From the NCBI GenBank assembly GCA_002401525.1, contig NVTH01000132.1, forward strand, positions 1 through 9,442: 9,442 bases of DNA, in the 5' to 3' direction. Below, piece after piece: positions 1 through 7,317 of this stretch; within the stretch, counting starts at the first letter, position 1, and the number at the start of each line of letters is the position of its first letter. The notes under the pieces are model-generated. The model was not told the origin of the DNA. It saw only the letters and a program-made list of their open reading frames with translations, and ran no database searches. This DNA comes from Moraxellaceae bacterium (GTDB lineage Bacteria > Pseudomonadota > Gammaproteobacteria > Pseudomonadales > UBA3067). Both the position numbers and the translations under genes were made by a program.

Positions 1-2
1 GG

Positions 3-467
3 CTCGAAGGCGAAACCAAGCCAATGGATTACCTACGCCAAGAATACCTCGACCGCATTAAACGGCGGCCCTTAAAATATCGGCTCTATATGCAACTTCA
101 CACACCGGTACCTGGCCAGTCGCAAGAAATTTATAATTCGGCGAAAGCATGGGATAAAGTAAACTACCCCTGGATCGAGGTAGGCGTTGCTACAATGACA
201 GAGGCCCTTAGCTTCGAAGAAGCTGAGCTATTGATGTACCGAGTCAACCACATGCCGCCCTCGATTTCGATCATTCCCGCCAAATCGTTATCTGACTACA
301 ACTCCCTTGCCGTGGCGCGCTCAAAGGTTTACAAATATGCGCAAGGCCTACGCCTTAAATTCTATCAGTCAAGAAAACAAATAGGTCCCACACCCGCCAC
401 ACCGCGAACTGACATTCCCTCCGCCGCTGATTCAGATCAATCCAAAGTTGCCTCCAATCGTCGTTAA
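3..467 (+). CDS. C-terminal part of a catalase-like heme protein (5' end outside window)
   Basis: The reading frame is open from the left edge (LEGETKP before the first Met at 24), so this is the 3' part of a longer gene and the Met at 24 is probably internal. About 155 residues are visible. The order of features resembles the C-terminal portion of catalase-related heme proteins (the catalase/allene-oxide-synthase-like superfamily): a segment ending KYRLYMQLHTPVP (where family members have a 'F.vQ' type strand), then an acidic/Trp segment (AWDKVNYPWIEVGVAT), then PPSISIIPAKSLSDY followed by ARSKVYKYAQGLR. The last part lies where catalases have 'P...H.PLG..NR.R..VY'. The heme-binding catalytic His/Asn and proximal Tyr would be upstream and cannot be checked. 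The final ~30 residues are a polar Pro/Ser/Asp-rich tail with no evident domain. It converges on the kinase gene. The family call is by pattern recognition only. Confidence 0.55.
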   Translation, partial: LEGETKPMDYLRQEYLDRIKRRPLKYRLYMQLHTPVPGQSQEIYNSAKAWDKVNYPWIEVGVATMTEALSFEEAELLMYRVNHMPPSISIIPAKSLSDYNSLAVARSKVYKYAQGLRLKFYQSRKQIGPTPATPRTDIPSAADSDQSKVASNRR

Positions 468-605
468 GATGTCAGCACAGTCAAGCACCCAAAAGCTTTT
501 AGTCAAAAACATATTGAAAAACATTCTTGAGGGCTAGTTTTACCCACAAGAGGGTTTAATCACATGATGAATGCGATGGGACATTGCGTTATTCGAGTAA
601 GAAGA

Positions 606-637
606 ATAAAAATAGCCTCGCGCTAATCGAGGCTATT
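606..637 (-). terminator. Rho-independent terminator of the NHL lipoprotein/kinase unit
   Basis: A perfect 10-bp inverted repeat, AATAGCCTCG (611-620) and CGAGGCTATT (628-637), encloses a 7-nt loop. Read on the minus strand, the stem runs directly into a T-rich stretch (TATTTTTATT), the arrangement of an intrinsic terminator. It starts about 32 bp past the kinase stop codon. On the plus strand the hairpin is followed by CATAAAATG, with no T-tract, so it would terminate the plus-strand gene poorly. No good terminator for that gene was seen in 468-605. Confidence 0.85.
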
Positions 638-669
638 CATAAAATGATTGCGGGCTGGATGATGTTGCC

Positions 670-3252
670 TTAAAGCTTACCCATAAATTTTTCTTTATTT
701 TCTATTGCGGGTATGAATTCGCTCCCTAACCACTTACGAATGGTATCTTCCAACTCATCTGCATCAATGGGTTTTGAAAGATAATCATTCATGCCCGCTG
801 CAATGCATTTTTCTTTGTCGTCGGCCAAGGCATTGGCGGTGATGGCAATGATTGGTATTTGATAGAAAACCCCTCCTGCTTCGCCTTGGCGAATGGCTTT
901 GGTGGCTTCGTATCCATCCATTTCGGGCATCTGGCAATCCATCAAAATCAATTGATAAGGTTCAATGGTTTGTCGCTGTTTGAGGGCGCTGATGGCTTCT
1001 AAGCCATTGGAGGCCACGTCAGCAACAATGCCATTTGCTTTAAGAATTTCTAGAATAACTTCCTGATTGATTGCATTGTCTTCCACTAATAGTATATGCG
1101 CATCGCATAGGGTGTTTTTTTCTGGGGCGAGTGTTTCTAGATATTGGTGAGTGATCAGTGGCTCCCTTCTATCCAGCGGATGCTCACTGATAAGCGCGAT
1201 CGCAAGCGCACCGAATAGATCTTGAGTGGTGATCGGTTTGGTAAAGTAACCCGAAAATCCTAGCGCTGCATAATGTTTAGAATCTCCTAATGATGCCATC
1301 GAGGTCATTATTATTAGGTGACTATCGTTGAACCGAGAATCTTCTCGAATACGTTTGCCAAACATTTCTCCATCCATTTCTGGCATTTGCATATCCAGGA
1401 AAATCACTCTAAAGGATGTCGTGGTATTTATATTGGGCCCGTATACACCCTGAGCACTGGTATGATTGTCCGTGTCACCGTTAGCCTGCGAACAATTATC
1501 ATTAAGAATTTTTAATGCATTAGCACCGCTGTAAGCTTCTGTGACAATGGCACCCCAATGTTCTAATTGTGCCCGTAGTACTGCACGATTGGTGTCATTG
1601 TCATCAACGATTAATATTGGCGCGTTACGAATATTGGTAGTGGGCAGTACCTGTTGGGATTGATCACTTTCTTGTAGCAGTAGATTGAATGTGAAACAGC
1701 TGCCTTGGCCTAATACACTGTTCACAATCACACTGCCGCCCATTAATTCGCAGAGCTTCTTAACGATGGCTAACCCTAGACCTGTACCTCCATATTCTCG
1801 CGTAGTGGATGTATCTGCTTGAGTGAAAGATTGAAACATATCGATCTGTTGGTTTCGAGAAATGCCTATGCCTGTATCTGAAACGGAACAACTAAGCACC
1901 AGCCCAGATTTTCCAGCGCTGGCGAGAGCTGCTGAAATCACCACCTCCCCGGATGCAGTAAATTTAATCGCATTGCCCACCAGATTCGTCAGAATCTGAC
2001 CTAGGCGCCCAGGGTCGCCTTTTACCATTGAGCTTTCAATTTTGGTGAGATCTAAAATAAGTTCCAGGCCCTTTTTTTGAGCACGCAAGGCCATCGATTT
2101 AGAAAAATCACCGATGTAATTTCGCAGATCAAAATCAAGGTTTTCAATCTTTAATTTTCCCGCTTCAATTTTTGAGAAATCAAGAATGTCATTAATAATA
2201 GCCAGTAATTGTTCAGCGCTTGATTGGGCGACCATAGCCTTTCGACGCTGATCTTCTGTTTGATCCGTCCTTAGCAAAAGTCCAAGCATGCCTATTACGC
2301 CGTTCATCGGCGTACGAATCTCGTGGCTCATGCTAGCGAGAAAATCCGATTTTGCGGCACTCGCCGCTAAGGCTTCATCCTTAGCTGTATTTAGGTCAAG
2401 GGTTCTCGCAGCTACTTTTTCCTCCAGGGAATGGTTTATAGTGGCTAAAGATTGCTGGGAACGCCGGACTTGCTCCGCCATCTTGTTCAGGGTATTGGCT
2501 AGATCACCGAATTCATCATTGCGAAAAATGTGCGTTTTTTGTTGGTAGTCTCCGCTCGCCAGCGAGGCGATTGTAATGCTTAACTCATCCAATGGTTTGG
2601 TAATTGAACGGATGATCTTTCTGTTAATCACGAAAGCTAAAATAGCCATGCCAAACGCGAAAAAGAGCAGAGTAACAAATGCGTAGGTTTGAATTTCATC
2701 CAGCGTGCGCCTTTCATCCGCAATTAGAATATCTATTGATCGTAATTCATCAATTGTAAAGCGCTTAATTTGCTTGGTTCTTTTTGAAAGGCTTCTTGAA
2801 TAATGGGCCATAGCAGAGTTTGAATCACCGCTTCGGTACATAGACACTGTTTTAAGGATGTCCGATCGAAGTGCCGTGATCACCGGTTCTATTTCTCTGG
2901 TGTAAGACTGCTGCCCAATCCCTCGATATTGAATGGTTGCGGCGTAGTGCGAGTCAAATGCGGCTTGAAGCTCTTCACTCAGGAGTAGTATTTGAGACGT
3001 TCTATTGTCTTTATTTTTTTCTAACGCTAATGTAAAAAGAAGATTTTCTCCTACCTCAGAAACCAGCGAATCTAACCTGTCGAGGGTTCTTTTTTCCACC
3101 GTGTAGCGATATAAAATATTTCGATGAGAGTCAATAATATAAAACGCAGCAAGAAAAAAGACAGACAAAGTAAGGATCAACGTGATATTGATTGAAACGC
3201 TCAAGTTGAGTCGTTTGATTACTGAGCTACGCTTTTTTATCTCTGCTTTCAT
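670..3252 (-). CDS. Hybrid sensor histidine kinase with HAMP and two receiver domains
   Basis: This is a membrane-bound phosphorelay sensor of 860 residues. TM1 (about 19-40) and TM2 (about 190-209) bracket a ~150-residue, mostly helical periplasmic domain with no obvious ligand motif. Next come HAMP (about 210-262), a short coiled coil, and HisKA with the MSHEIRTPM motif and phospho-acceptor H310. The HATPase domain follows: N-box N427, DTGIGI from D459, GGTGLGLAI from G488. Receiver 1 (about 544-690) has acidic D550/D551, phospho-site D620, T650 and K672. Receiver 2 (about 718-845) has E724/D725, D772, T805 and K827. All key residues are present, so kinase and both receivers should be active. 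There is no HPt domain, so a separate HPt protein or direct signalling is implied. Receiver 1 carries a ~25-residue Asn/Thr/Ser-rich insertion (about 585-613) before strand 3. The ATG start precedes a basic stretch and TM1; the SD is weak. It lies 34 bp after the NHL lipoprotein gene and is probably cotranscribed with it. Confidence 0.95.
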   Translation of the reverse strand: MKAEIKKRSSVIKRLNLSVSINITLILTLSVFFLAAFYIIDSHRNILYRYTVEKRTLDRLDSLVSEVGENLLFTLALEKNKDNRTSQILLLSEELQAAFDSHYAATIQYRGIGQQSYTREIEPVITALRSDILKTVSMYRSGDSNSAMAHYSRSLSKRTKQIKRFTIDELRSIDILIADERRTLDEIQTYAFVTLLFFAFGMAILAFVINRKIIRSITKPLDELSITIASLASGDYQQKTHIFRNDEFGDLANTLNKMAEQVRRSQQSLATINHSLEEKVAARTLDLNTAKDEALAASAAKSDFLASMSHEIRTPMNGVIGMLGLLLRTDQTEDQRRKAMVAQSSAEQLLAIINDILDFSKIEAGKLKIENLDFDLRNYIGDFSKSMALRAQKKGLELILDLTKIESSMVKGDPGRLGQILTNLVGNAIKFTASGEVVISAALASAGKSGLVLSCSVSDTGIGISRNQQIDMFQSFTQADTSTTREYGGTGLGLAIVKKLCELMGGSVIVNSVLGQGSCFTFNLLLQESDQSQQVLPTTNIRNAPILIVDDNDTNRAVLRAQLEHWGAIVTEAYSGANALKILNDNCSQANGDTDNHTSAQGVYGPNINTTTSFRVIFLDMQMPEMDGEMFGKRIREDSRFNDSHLIIMTSMASLGDSKHYAALGFSGYFTKPITTQDLFGALAIALISEHPLDRREPLITHQYLETLAPEKNTLCDAHILLVEDNAINQEVILEILKANGIVADVASNGLEAISALKQRQTIEPYQLILMDCQMPEMDGYEATKAIRQGEAGGVFYQIPIIAITANALADDKEKCIAAGMNDYLSKPIDADELEDTIRKWLGSEFIPAIENKEKFMGKL

Positions 3253-3286
3253 GTTTCTACTAAATTAACAATGAGTCGATATCTCT

Positions 3287-4210
3287 CTATTTAACCCGTA
3301 GTTTTTGGATTCGGTTATTGGCGGTGTCTGCTACATAGATATTTCCACCTTGGTCGATAACAATACCATGAGGGTTTCCAAACTCGCCTGGCTCCGATCC
3401 CTCTTTACCGTAGGAAAAAATGAATTTTCCAAATTTATCGAATTTCTGAATTCGATTATTGCCGATCTCAGTGATATACACATCGTCACTCTGATCCAAA
3501 GCCAAACCAGCGGGCTTACGCATCTCTCCCTCAGCAGAGCCCTCTTTTCCCCATTGCCTAATAAACTCCCCCTCCGGAGTAAAAACTTGAACACGATGAT
3601 TAGCAAGGTCAGCCACGTACACATTGCCTTCGCTATCACACTTCGCGGCTTCGGGCCTGTTGAGCTTCCCCTCGGTGGTACCATAACCGCCAAACCAGCG
3701 TATAAATTTGCCATCGATATCAAAGACACTGACTCGATGATTGCCCGCTTCTGCCATATAGAGCAGCCCATCTTTGCAGAAATCCATAAACTCTGATTCT
3801 GCGGTTTGTCCTGGGTTTTCGCCTAAATCTGAAAACGTTAGCAAATGAAGGTAATTCGCATCAAATTTTTTGACGTAACCAGACAGATAGTCCGCGACAA
3901 AAATGGACCCGTCCTTGGCAACGGCGATGCCTTCAGGTTTTTCCATGTGCTCATCACCCTCCCCTTTACCCGCAAATTCGGTGATAAAAAGGCCGTCTTT
4001 TGTGAATACCGACACCGTCGAGTTAAGTGCATCGGTCACTAATAAATGGCCTTTGCTATCAAAAGCAAAATCTTCAACGTAACGAAACTGACCTTTATCC
4101 GTTCCTTGACTGCCCCAAACAACAACTACTTCTAATGGGGAATTGTCGAACTTAGAACAGGCAAACAACGCCACAATTAAAAAGAACGCCAGGGGGGGTA
4201 TTTTCTTCAT
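3287..4210 (-). CDS. NHL-repeat six-bladed beta-propeller lipoprotein
   Basis: This 307-residue protein has a lipoprotein signal peptide: basic MKK, hydrophobic core, lipobox LFAC with lipidated Cys at 18. Ser at +2 suggests outer-membrane rather than inner-membrane retention. The rest is made of NHL repeats of 40-47 residues, each of the form P.GIAVD..GNIYVADT.N.RIQ.F...G.FI..WG..G...GEF. Repeats begin near residues 41, 89, 136, 183, 230 and 277. The N-terminal strand (VVVVWGSQGTDKGQF) supplies the outer strand missing from the final repeat (NNRIQKLRVK), so six blades close as a ring. Repeat 3 is the most degenerate. NHL propellers usually bind protein, peptide or RNA partners; no catalytic residues are evident, so ligand binding is an inference. 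The gene sits directly upstream of the hybrid kinase, which suggests an envelope partner or ligand-presenting subunit for that sensor. A tandem 10-bp repeat containing an AGGG SD-like core lies just before the ATG. Confidence 0.9.
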   Translation of the reverse strand: MKKIPPLAFFLIVALFACSKFDNSPLEVVVVWGSQGTDKGQFRYVEDFAFDSKGHLLVTDALNSTVSVFTKDGLFITEFAGKGEGDEHMEKPEGIAVAKDGSIFVADYLSGYVKKFDANYLHLLTFSDLGENPGQTAESEFMDFCKDGLLYMAEAGNHRVSVFDIDGKFIRWFGGYGTTEGKLNRPEAAKCDSEGNVYVADLANHRVQVFTPEGEFIRQWGKEGSAEGEMRKPAGLALDQSDDVYITEIGNNRIQKFDKFGKFIFSYGKEGSEPGEFGNPHGIVIDQGGNIYVADTANNRIQKLRVK

Positions 4211-4219
4211 GCTTGTCTA

Positions 4220-4239
4220 ACCCTAGTTGACCCTAGTTG
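4220..4239 (-). repeat. Perfect tandem 10-bp repeat next to the NHL gene start
   Basis: ACCCTAGTTG occurs twice head to tail (4220-4229 and 4230-4239). On the coding (minus) strand this reads CAACTAGGGT twice, ending 9 bp before the ATG. Each copy contains TAGGGT, and the proximal copy is placed so that AGGG could act as the Shine-Dalgarno. The 10-bp period is close to one DNA turn, so a protein-binding site is also possible. Confidence 0.8.
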
Positions 4240-4441
4240 TTTGAGACTTACTCTGCTTTGTCTCCCTATATACTAAAAGTTTAGAACAAATAAAATGATT
4301 GGCCTGTTCCATGTAAGCAAACCGGTTATAGAAAAGAGACTGATATGCGCTCAATGTTAAGCAGGCGGTACTTGATTAACGGAAGAAGCTTTTGAATCTG
4401 ATTAAGTGCATAGTAATCAACGTCTTAAGTCAGTTTATTAA

Positions 4442-4447
4442 ATTATA
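4442..4447 (-). promoter_or_regulatory. Possible -10 box for the NHL/kinase unit
   Basis: A perfect TATAAT reads on the minus strand, upstream of the NHL gene, giving a leader of about 225 nt if used. No TTGACA-like -35 is found at 16-18 bp (the sequence there is GAAAGG-like), and there is no extended TG. AT-rich DNA makes a chance match plausible. A second weak candidate is TATATA near 4267-4272. Confidence 0.25.
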
Positions 4448-4456
4448 GGGTACGCA

Positions 4457-4530
4457 CTACCTAACCTTTCAGGAGTGAGCCAGGCGCTGACAAACTGGGA
4501 TAAGAACGGTTTTCAGTGCCAGGTTAGATA
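4457..4530. repeat. Long imperfect stem-loop with attC-like ends
   Basis: The outer arms CTAACCT (4461-4467) and AGGTTAG (4521-4527) are perfectly complementary. Inside, GGCGCTGA (4483-4490) pairs with TCAGTGCC (4513-4520) through one G-U, and after a bulged C the arm AAACTG (4492-4497) pairs with CGGTTT (4507-4512) through another wobble. That leaves a 9-nt loop. The right-hand arms are contiguous, whereas a 15-nt bulge (4468-4482) interrupts the left side. The wobbles are G-U in a plus-strand RNA but A-C mismatches in a minus-strand RNA. The ends read ACCTAAC and GTTAGAT, fitting the RYYYAAC/GTTRRRY ends of integron attC sites. No T-tract follows, so it is not an obvious terminator. Function unknown. 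Confidence 0.5.
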
Positions 4531-4594
4531 TCGCTCCATATGCGGACCAATATGTTCACATCAGTGAGACGGCGCTTAGCACACGTTAAAGAAT

Positions 4595-5209
4595 CTAAAG
4601 AGACTCCTCAGCGGTGACCATCAACAAACCTTTCTCGACCCACATTGATATTTTTAGCCCTCTTACATAAATTGTTTTTGGTGAATCCCCTGGCTCGGCA
4701 ATAGGAAGCCCGCCAAAGGGTTCCGCATCATAGGGCACTTGATACAACGTGACGTTGCTATCGGCCTCGTTCACAAAACGAAGTTGCGCAGCAGTAATAC
4801 CTTGAATAGAGCAATAACGTGCTCCCAGCATGGCATTTAGATTAAGTCCAAAAACATCGGAGCGTGTCACAGAAAAATCCAATGCAGTAAAATACTGCCT
4901 GAGTTCAGATAAACTTTGCGTTTTCACTTCCAGCGGCTTCATTTTTATATGATTTTTTGCTACTTCATTAGCGATATCCAAACTTAGATTATTGGCACCG
5001 GGTAAATAAAACAAGCCTACCGCGACCATCAGAGCAATGCTGGCAGCAAGCGCATAATATTTAAGCGTTCGAGTTTTTACGCTGACGGTTTCAACGGCAG
5101 TGATTGGCGTTTCTTTTACGAGCATGTCTTCAAACGCATTGAGTGAATCGTCGCTCAGCTGTTGCTGCTCAAAAAAATCTTTAGCTGATTTTTTAAATCG
5201 TTGTTTCAT
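4595..5209 (-). CDS. Putative single-pass anti-sigma factor for the adjacent ECF sigma
   Basis: This is a 204-residue protein with an N-terminal cytoplasmic region of ~48 residues, one transmembrane helix (about 50-69) and a C-terminal periplasmic domain of ~135 residues. The periplasmic part has a helix-like segment (NHIKMKPLEV...LRQYFTALDFSV), then a beta-rich domain around ARYCSIQG, AAQLRFV, VTLYQV and KTIYVRGLKISMWVEKG. There is no HxxxCxxC zinc anti-sigma motif in the cytoplasmic part. C133 is the only Cys; with H87 and M90 it is a conceivable metal or redox-sensing site, which is inference. The start is fixed by an ATGA overlap with the sigma stop and a good SD (GGAGGA, 8-nt spacer). 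Role is assigned by topology and by coupling to the sigma gene; no named family was recognised with certainty. Confidence 0.75.
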   Translation of the reverse strand: MKQRFKKSAKDFFEQQQLSDDSLNAFEDMLVKETPITAVETVSVKTRTLKYYALAASIALMVAVGLFYLPGANNLSLDIANEVAKNHIKMKPLEVKTQSLSELRQYFTALDFSVTRSDVFGLNLNAMLGARYCSIQGITAAQLRFVNEADSNVTLYQVPYDAEPFGGLPIAEPGDSPKTIYVRGLKISMWVEKGLLMVTAEESL

Positions 5210-5691
5210 AATGCGGATCCTCCAGCGCTCGCCTCATCGGCTTGCACACTGGCAATGACTTTTTGCTTTATTCGATGTAAACGTGATAACACCGTACCGC
5301 GTGATTGACCGGTATCTTTAGCGATTTCAGTAGCGCTGTAACCCATTAAGGCCCACAAATATAAAACTTCCCGTTCAGCGGTGGCTAACTGTTTAAAGAT
5401 ATATTCAATTAAATCATTTTGAATTTGCAAATCCTCAAGACTACGATCCTCCATAAGCGCAGGCGCGCCCTCTTCGAGCACTTCGAAACTAATAATTTTC
5501 AACCGCCTGCAATCATCGATAAATTGATTGCGAATAATACGCCGAATATAGGCTGTAGGGTTATCGAATGCCTTATCGAGTTTAATGAATTTTTCTAAAG
5601 AGGATTGCAGTAGGTCCTCAGCTGAGGCCTTTTCCTGCGTCAACGAGAAGGAGTATTGAAAGAGTTTTTGTAACTGTGCTCGATCAATCAT
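5206..5691 (-). CDS. ECF-type RNA polymerase sigma factor of the bufferin operon
   Basis: This 161-residue protein has the two-domain layout of group 4 (ECF) sigma factors. Region 2 spans about residues 5-63: AEDLLQSSLEKFIK is the core-binding part, and NPTAYIRRIIRNQFIDDCRR covers 2.3-2.4, which reads the -10. After a linker, region 4 spans about 100-147, with the helix-turn-helix in YSATEIAKDTGQSRGTVLSRLHR, which reads the -35. No region 1.1 or 3 is present, as expected. Its ATG overlaps the bufC stop by 4 bp (ATGA), and its stop overlaps the anti-sigma ATG in the same way. It probably transcribes its own operon from upstream of bufA and may have other targets. Sigma factors linked to similar gene sets elsewhere (for example RpoQ with the gig genes of Cupriavidus, SigF in Caulobacter) respond to metal stress; the inducer here is inferred, not seen. 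Confidence 0.92.
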   Translation of the reverse strand: MIDRAQLQKLFQYSFSLTQEKASAEDLLQSSLEKFIKLDKAFDNPTAYIRRIIRNQFIDDCRRLKIISFEVLEEGAPALMEDRSLEDLQIQNDLIEYIFKQLATAEREVLYLWALMGYSATEIAKDTGQSRGTVLSRLHRIKQKVIASVQADEASAGGSAL

Positions 5692-6464
5692 TGCTGTTTT
5701 CCATGTTTAAACCCACAAATCCATGTTTTTTGAATGAACCTAGCCAGGGCTTGAATGTGTATGCCTTTATCAATCATCGTCTGCAGCGATTGTTGCCTTG
5801 ATATTTGCTCTAACAGCAGGTATTGCTCCCTTGACAGACTTTCAAGCTTGACCCGAAATTGGTCTCGATAAATACAAACATAGTAGAGACTTCTTGGTTC
5901 TGGTATTTCGACAGTCTGAAGGTTCTCACGGTGTTTCAGCCACAACTCATAGAGTGGGTATTGTGACTGCATAATGACAATATCCGGCCGCAACATAAAG
6001 ACCAGCTCTGCCTGTCGGGAATCGTCAACCGCCGCCAGGGCTTGCGCGTCAAAGTTTGCCGAGTCCTGAGCGTAATAACAATGTTGCTGGTGCCACTCCA
6101 GCGTGGCTACATCAACAAGATAGTCATAGTCTTTCAGTGAATGATTCGCCTTAATTTCTGATTTCAGGAAGTCGGCGAAGTAAGCGCCATATTGATTAAG
6201 GTTATTTTCCCTTAACGGAAAGCGATGAATGTAGTGGCTAGCGAGCTGAGCAAAACATTGCTCGCCCAATGCCCTTTCGCACATGGGATAGGTCGTGATA
6301 AGCGTTTGCAACAGCGCCTGGCGTGCATTGTTCTTATAGGTTTCAAATCGACGGCTATCTTTTTCATTTAGCAGGCCAGTGAAATCATCGACATGCCGTT
6401 CATCAACTAAAGCAAGAGCAAACTGTTGTTGCCATTGGGCTAAATTAATCGGAGCTTCTTTCAC
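5688..6464 (-). CDS. bufC: DUF2063 protein, bufferin maturation partner BufC
   Basis: This is the partner protein that works with the MNIO enzyme in bufferin maturation; in described systems both are needed to modify the precursor cysteines. The DUF2063 N-terminal domain is recognisable: RFETYKNNARQALLQTLITTYP (about 39-60), then LGEQCFAQLASHYIHRFP, then LNQYGAYFADFL and YLVDVATLEW (about 115-124). The C-terminal half resembles the usual second domain (YPLYELWLKH near 169, then SREQYLLLEQI). Length, 258 residues, is typical. No ATG start is available near the N-terminus. The GTG at 6464 overlaps the bufB stop as GTGA, the usual coupling arrangement, and is preferred; a TTG two codons upstream (6470) is the alternative. 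Its own stop overlaps the sigma start by 4 bp. Confidence 0.88.
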   Translation of the reverse strand: MKEAPINLAQWQQQFALALVDERHVDDFTGLLNEKDSRRFETYKNNARQALLQTLITTYPMCERALGEQCFAQLASHYIHRFPLRENNLNQYGAYFADFLKSEIKANHSLKDYDYLVDVATLEWHQQHCYYAQDSANFDAQALAAVDDSRQAELVFMLRPDIVIMQSQYPLYELWLKHRENLQTVEIPEPRSLYYVCIYRDQFRVKLESLSREQYLLLEQISRQQSLQTMIDKGIHIQALARFIQKTWICGFKHGKQQ

Positions 6465-7315
6465 GCGCAATGCCCGATCTGCTGCGCAGACTCCAAGAGC
6501 CTTTCAGCGATAGCCCGTTCCTTCAATAAGGTATCCAGTGGAGGTAGATCACTATCCCACTCAATCATGCTGGGGATTGGGCCGTTGTCGCGAATAAACG
6601 CCGCATAAACTTTCCAGACTTCATCGGTTACCGGATTATTGTGTGCGTCCAGTAAAAAATCATCTTTATCCGTAAATCCAGCCAAATGAATTTGCTTAAC
6701 AGCGCTTGCAGGAATACGCGATAAATAATCGCCTAGGTGTTCGCCGAAATTAACACTATTCACATAGGCATTGTTTATATCCAATAACAGATGGCAATCT
6801 GCACGCTGGACTATTTCTGCAATAAATTCGCCCTCAGACATTTCATTAAATTGGCAACTGACGTAACTGGAAATATTTTCTATTAGCATTCGCTCACCCA
6901 TAATATCCTGAACCTGAACAATACGCTCACTCACATGCGCTATGGTTTCTTCGGTATAAGGTAATGGCAATAAATCGGGAAAATGGGACGAACCCGAACT
7001 GGAAAAGCTTAAGTGCTCTGAGTACCACTCGGCGCCTGTTTCATCTTTCAGTGATTTAATCGCTTTAAGATAATCCAAGTTTAAAGGGTTGAGGCTTGCC
7101 AGTGACAAAGCAACGCCATGAAAAATCAACGGATAGCGTTCGCTAATGGCTCGCAGGGCAGTTCGATTAAAACCACCTTCAACAAGAAAATTGTCCACGA
7201 CTATCTCAAACCAGGGAATGTTGGCGATGGCCTGATCATTTTGCCCAGCAAGAATATCGTGGATATGAGGTATGCGCAGGCCAATGCCTGCGCCAGAGAT
7301 TAAACGATTACTCAT
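6461..7315 (-). CDS. bufB: DUF692/MNIO multinuclear iron oxidase BufB
   Basis: This 284-residue TIM-barrel-type oxidase belongs to the multinuclear non-heme iron-dependent oxidases (DUF692), which oxidise Cys residues of peptide precursors; in bufferins the product is 5-thiooxazole. Metal-ligand motifs are in the expected order: FHGVALSLA (H66), WYSEHLSFS (E100, H101), LIENISSYV (E146, N147), LLLDINNAYVNS (D179, N181, N182), KQIHLAGF (H210), LLDAH (D223, H225) and MIEWDSD (E252). All the expected residues are present, so the enzyme should be active. Length is normal. The ATG lies 2 bp after the bufA stop and the end overlaps bufC. Its presumed substrate is the DUF2282 peptide encoded immediately upstream, and it would act in the cytoplasm before export. 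Confidence 0.95.
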   Translation of the reverse strand: MSNRLISGAGIGLRIPHIHDILAGQNDQAIANIPWFEIVVDNFLVEGGFNRTALRAISERYPLIFHGVALSLASLNPLNLDYLKAIKSLKDETGAEWYSEHLSFSSSGSSHFPDLLPLPYTEETIAHVSERIVQVQDIMGERMLIENISSYVSCQFNEMSEGEFIAEIVQRADCHLLLDINNAYVNSVNFGEHLGDYLSRIPASAVKQIHLAGFTDKDDFLLDAHNNPVTDEVWKVYAAFIRDNGPIPSMIEWDSDLPPLDTLLKERAIAERLLESAQQIGHCA

Positions 7316-7317
7316 GT

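Larger units (their letters stand above)
4211..4594. other. Gene-free region between the anti-sigma and NHL genes
   Basis: This 384-bp stretch lies between two minus-strand genes. No convincing ORF was found; the longest ATG frames are under 20 codons. It should hold the end of the bufferin operon and the promoter of the NHL/kinase unit. Visible structure: the tandem 10-bp repeat next to the NHL start, a 12-bp inverted repeat CTAAA-AG-TTTAG near 4273, a 7-bp inverted repeat TTGATTA/TAATCAA (4372-4378 and 4414-4420), a TATAAT on the minus strand, and the long imperfect stem-loop at 4461-4527. No T-tract terminator for the bufferin operon was seen. Confidence 0.7.

Noticed and set aside
491..500. 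AAAAGCTTTT palindrome
   Set aside because: Short, AT-rich and with no loop; consistent with chance.
542..560. ACCC/GGGT hairpin as terminator of the plus-strand catalase-like gene
   Set aside because: Only 4 bp of stem with a weak TTTAAT after it; too unstable to call.
564..626. 20-codon ATG frame in the convergent gap
   Set aside because: It runs into the terminator hairpin, has no SD and no similarity that I recognise.
2288..2548. 86-codon plus-strand open frame inside the kinase gene
   Set aside because: Antisense to the conserved HisKA/HAMP coding region, with no recognisable domain.
3305..3796. 163-codon open frame on the plus strand, and a 146-codon frame on the minus strand (3331-3771), within the NHL gene
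   Set aside because: Both lie inside the well-supported NHL-repeat gene; their translations show no domain and look like frame shadows of the repeated codons.
4214..4362. Second attC-like pair (GTCTAAC and GTTAAGC)
   Set aside because: The intervening DNA does not fold into matched arms, and the degenerate 7-mers are expected by chance several times in a window of this size.
4461..4527. Possible tRNA or degenerate tRNA (67 nt closed by a 7-bp stem)
   Set aside because: The right-hand arm pairs as one long stem with the left side, there is no GTTCGA-type T-loop, and no D or anticodon arms can be drawn.
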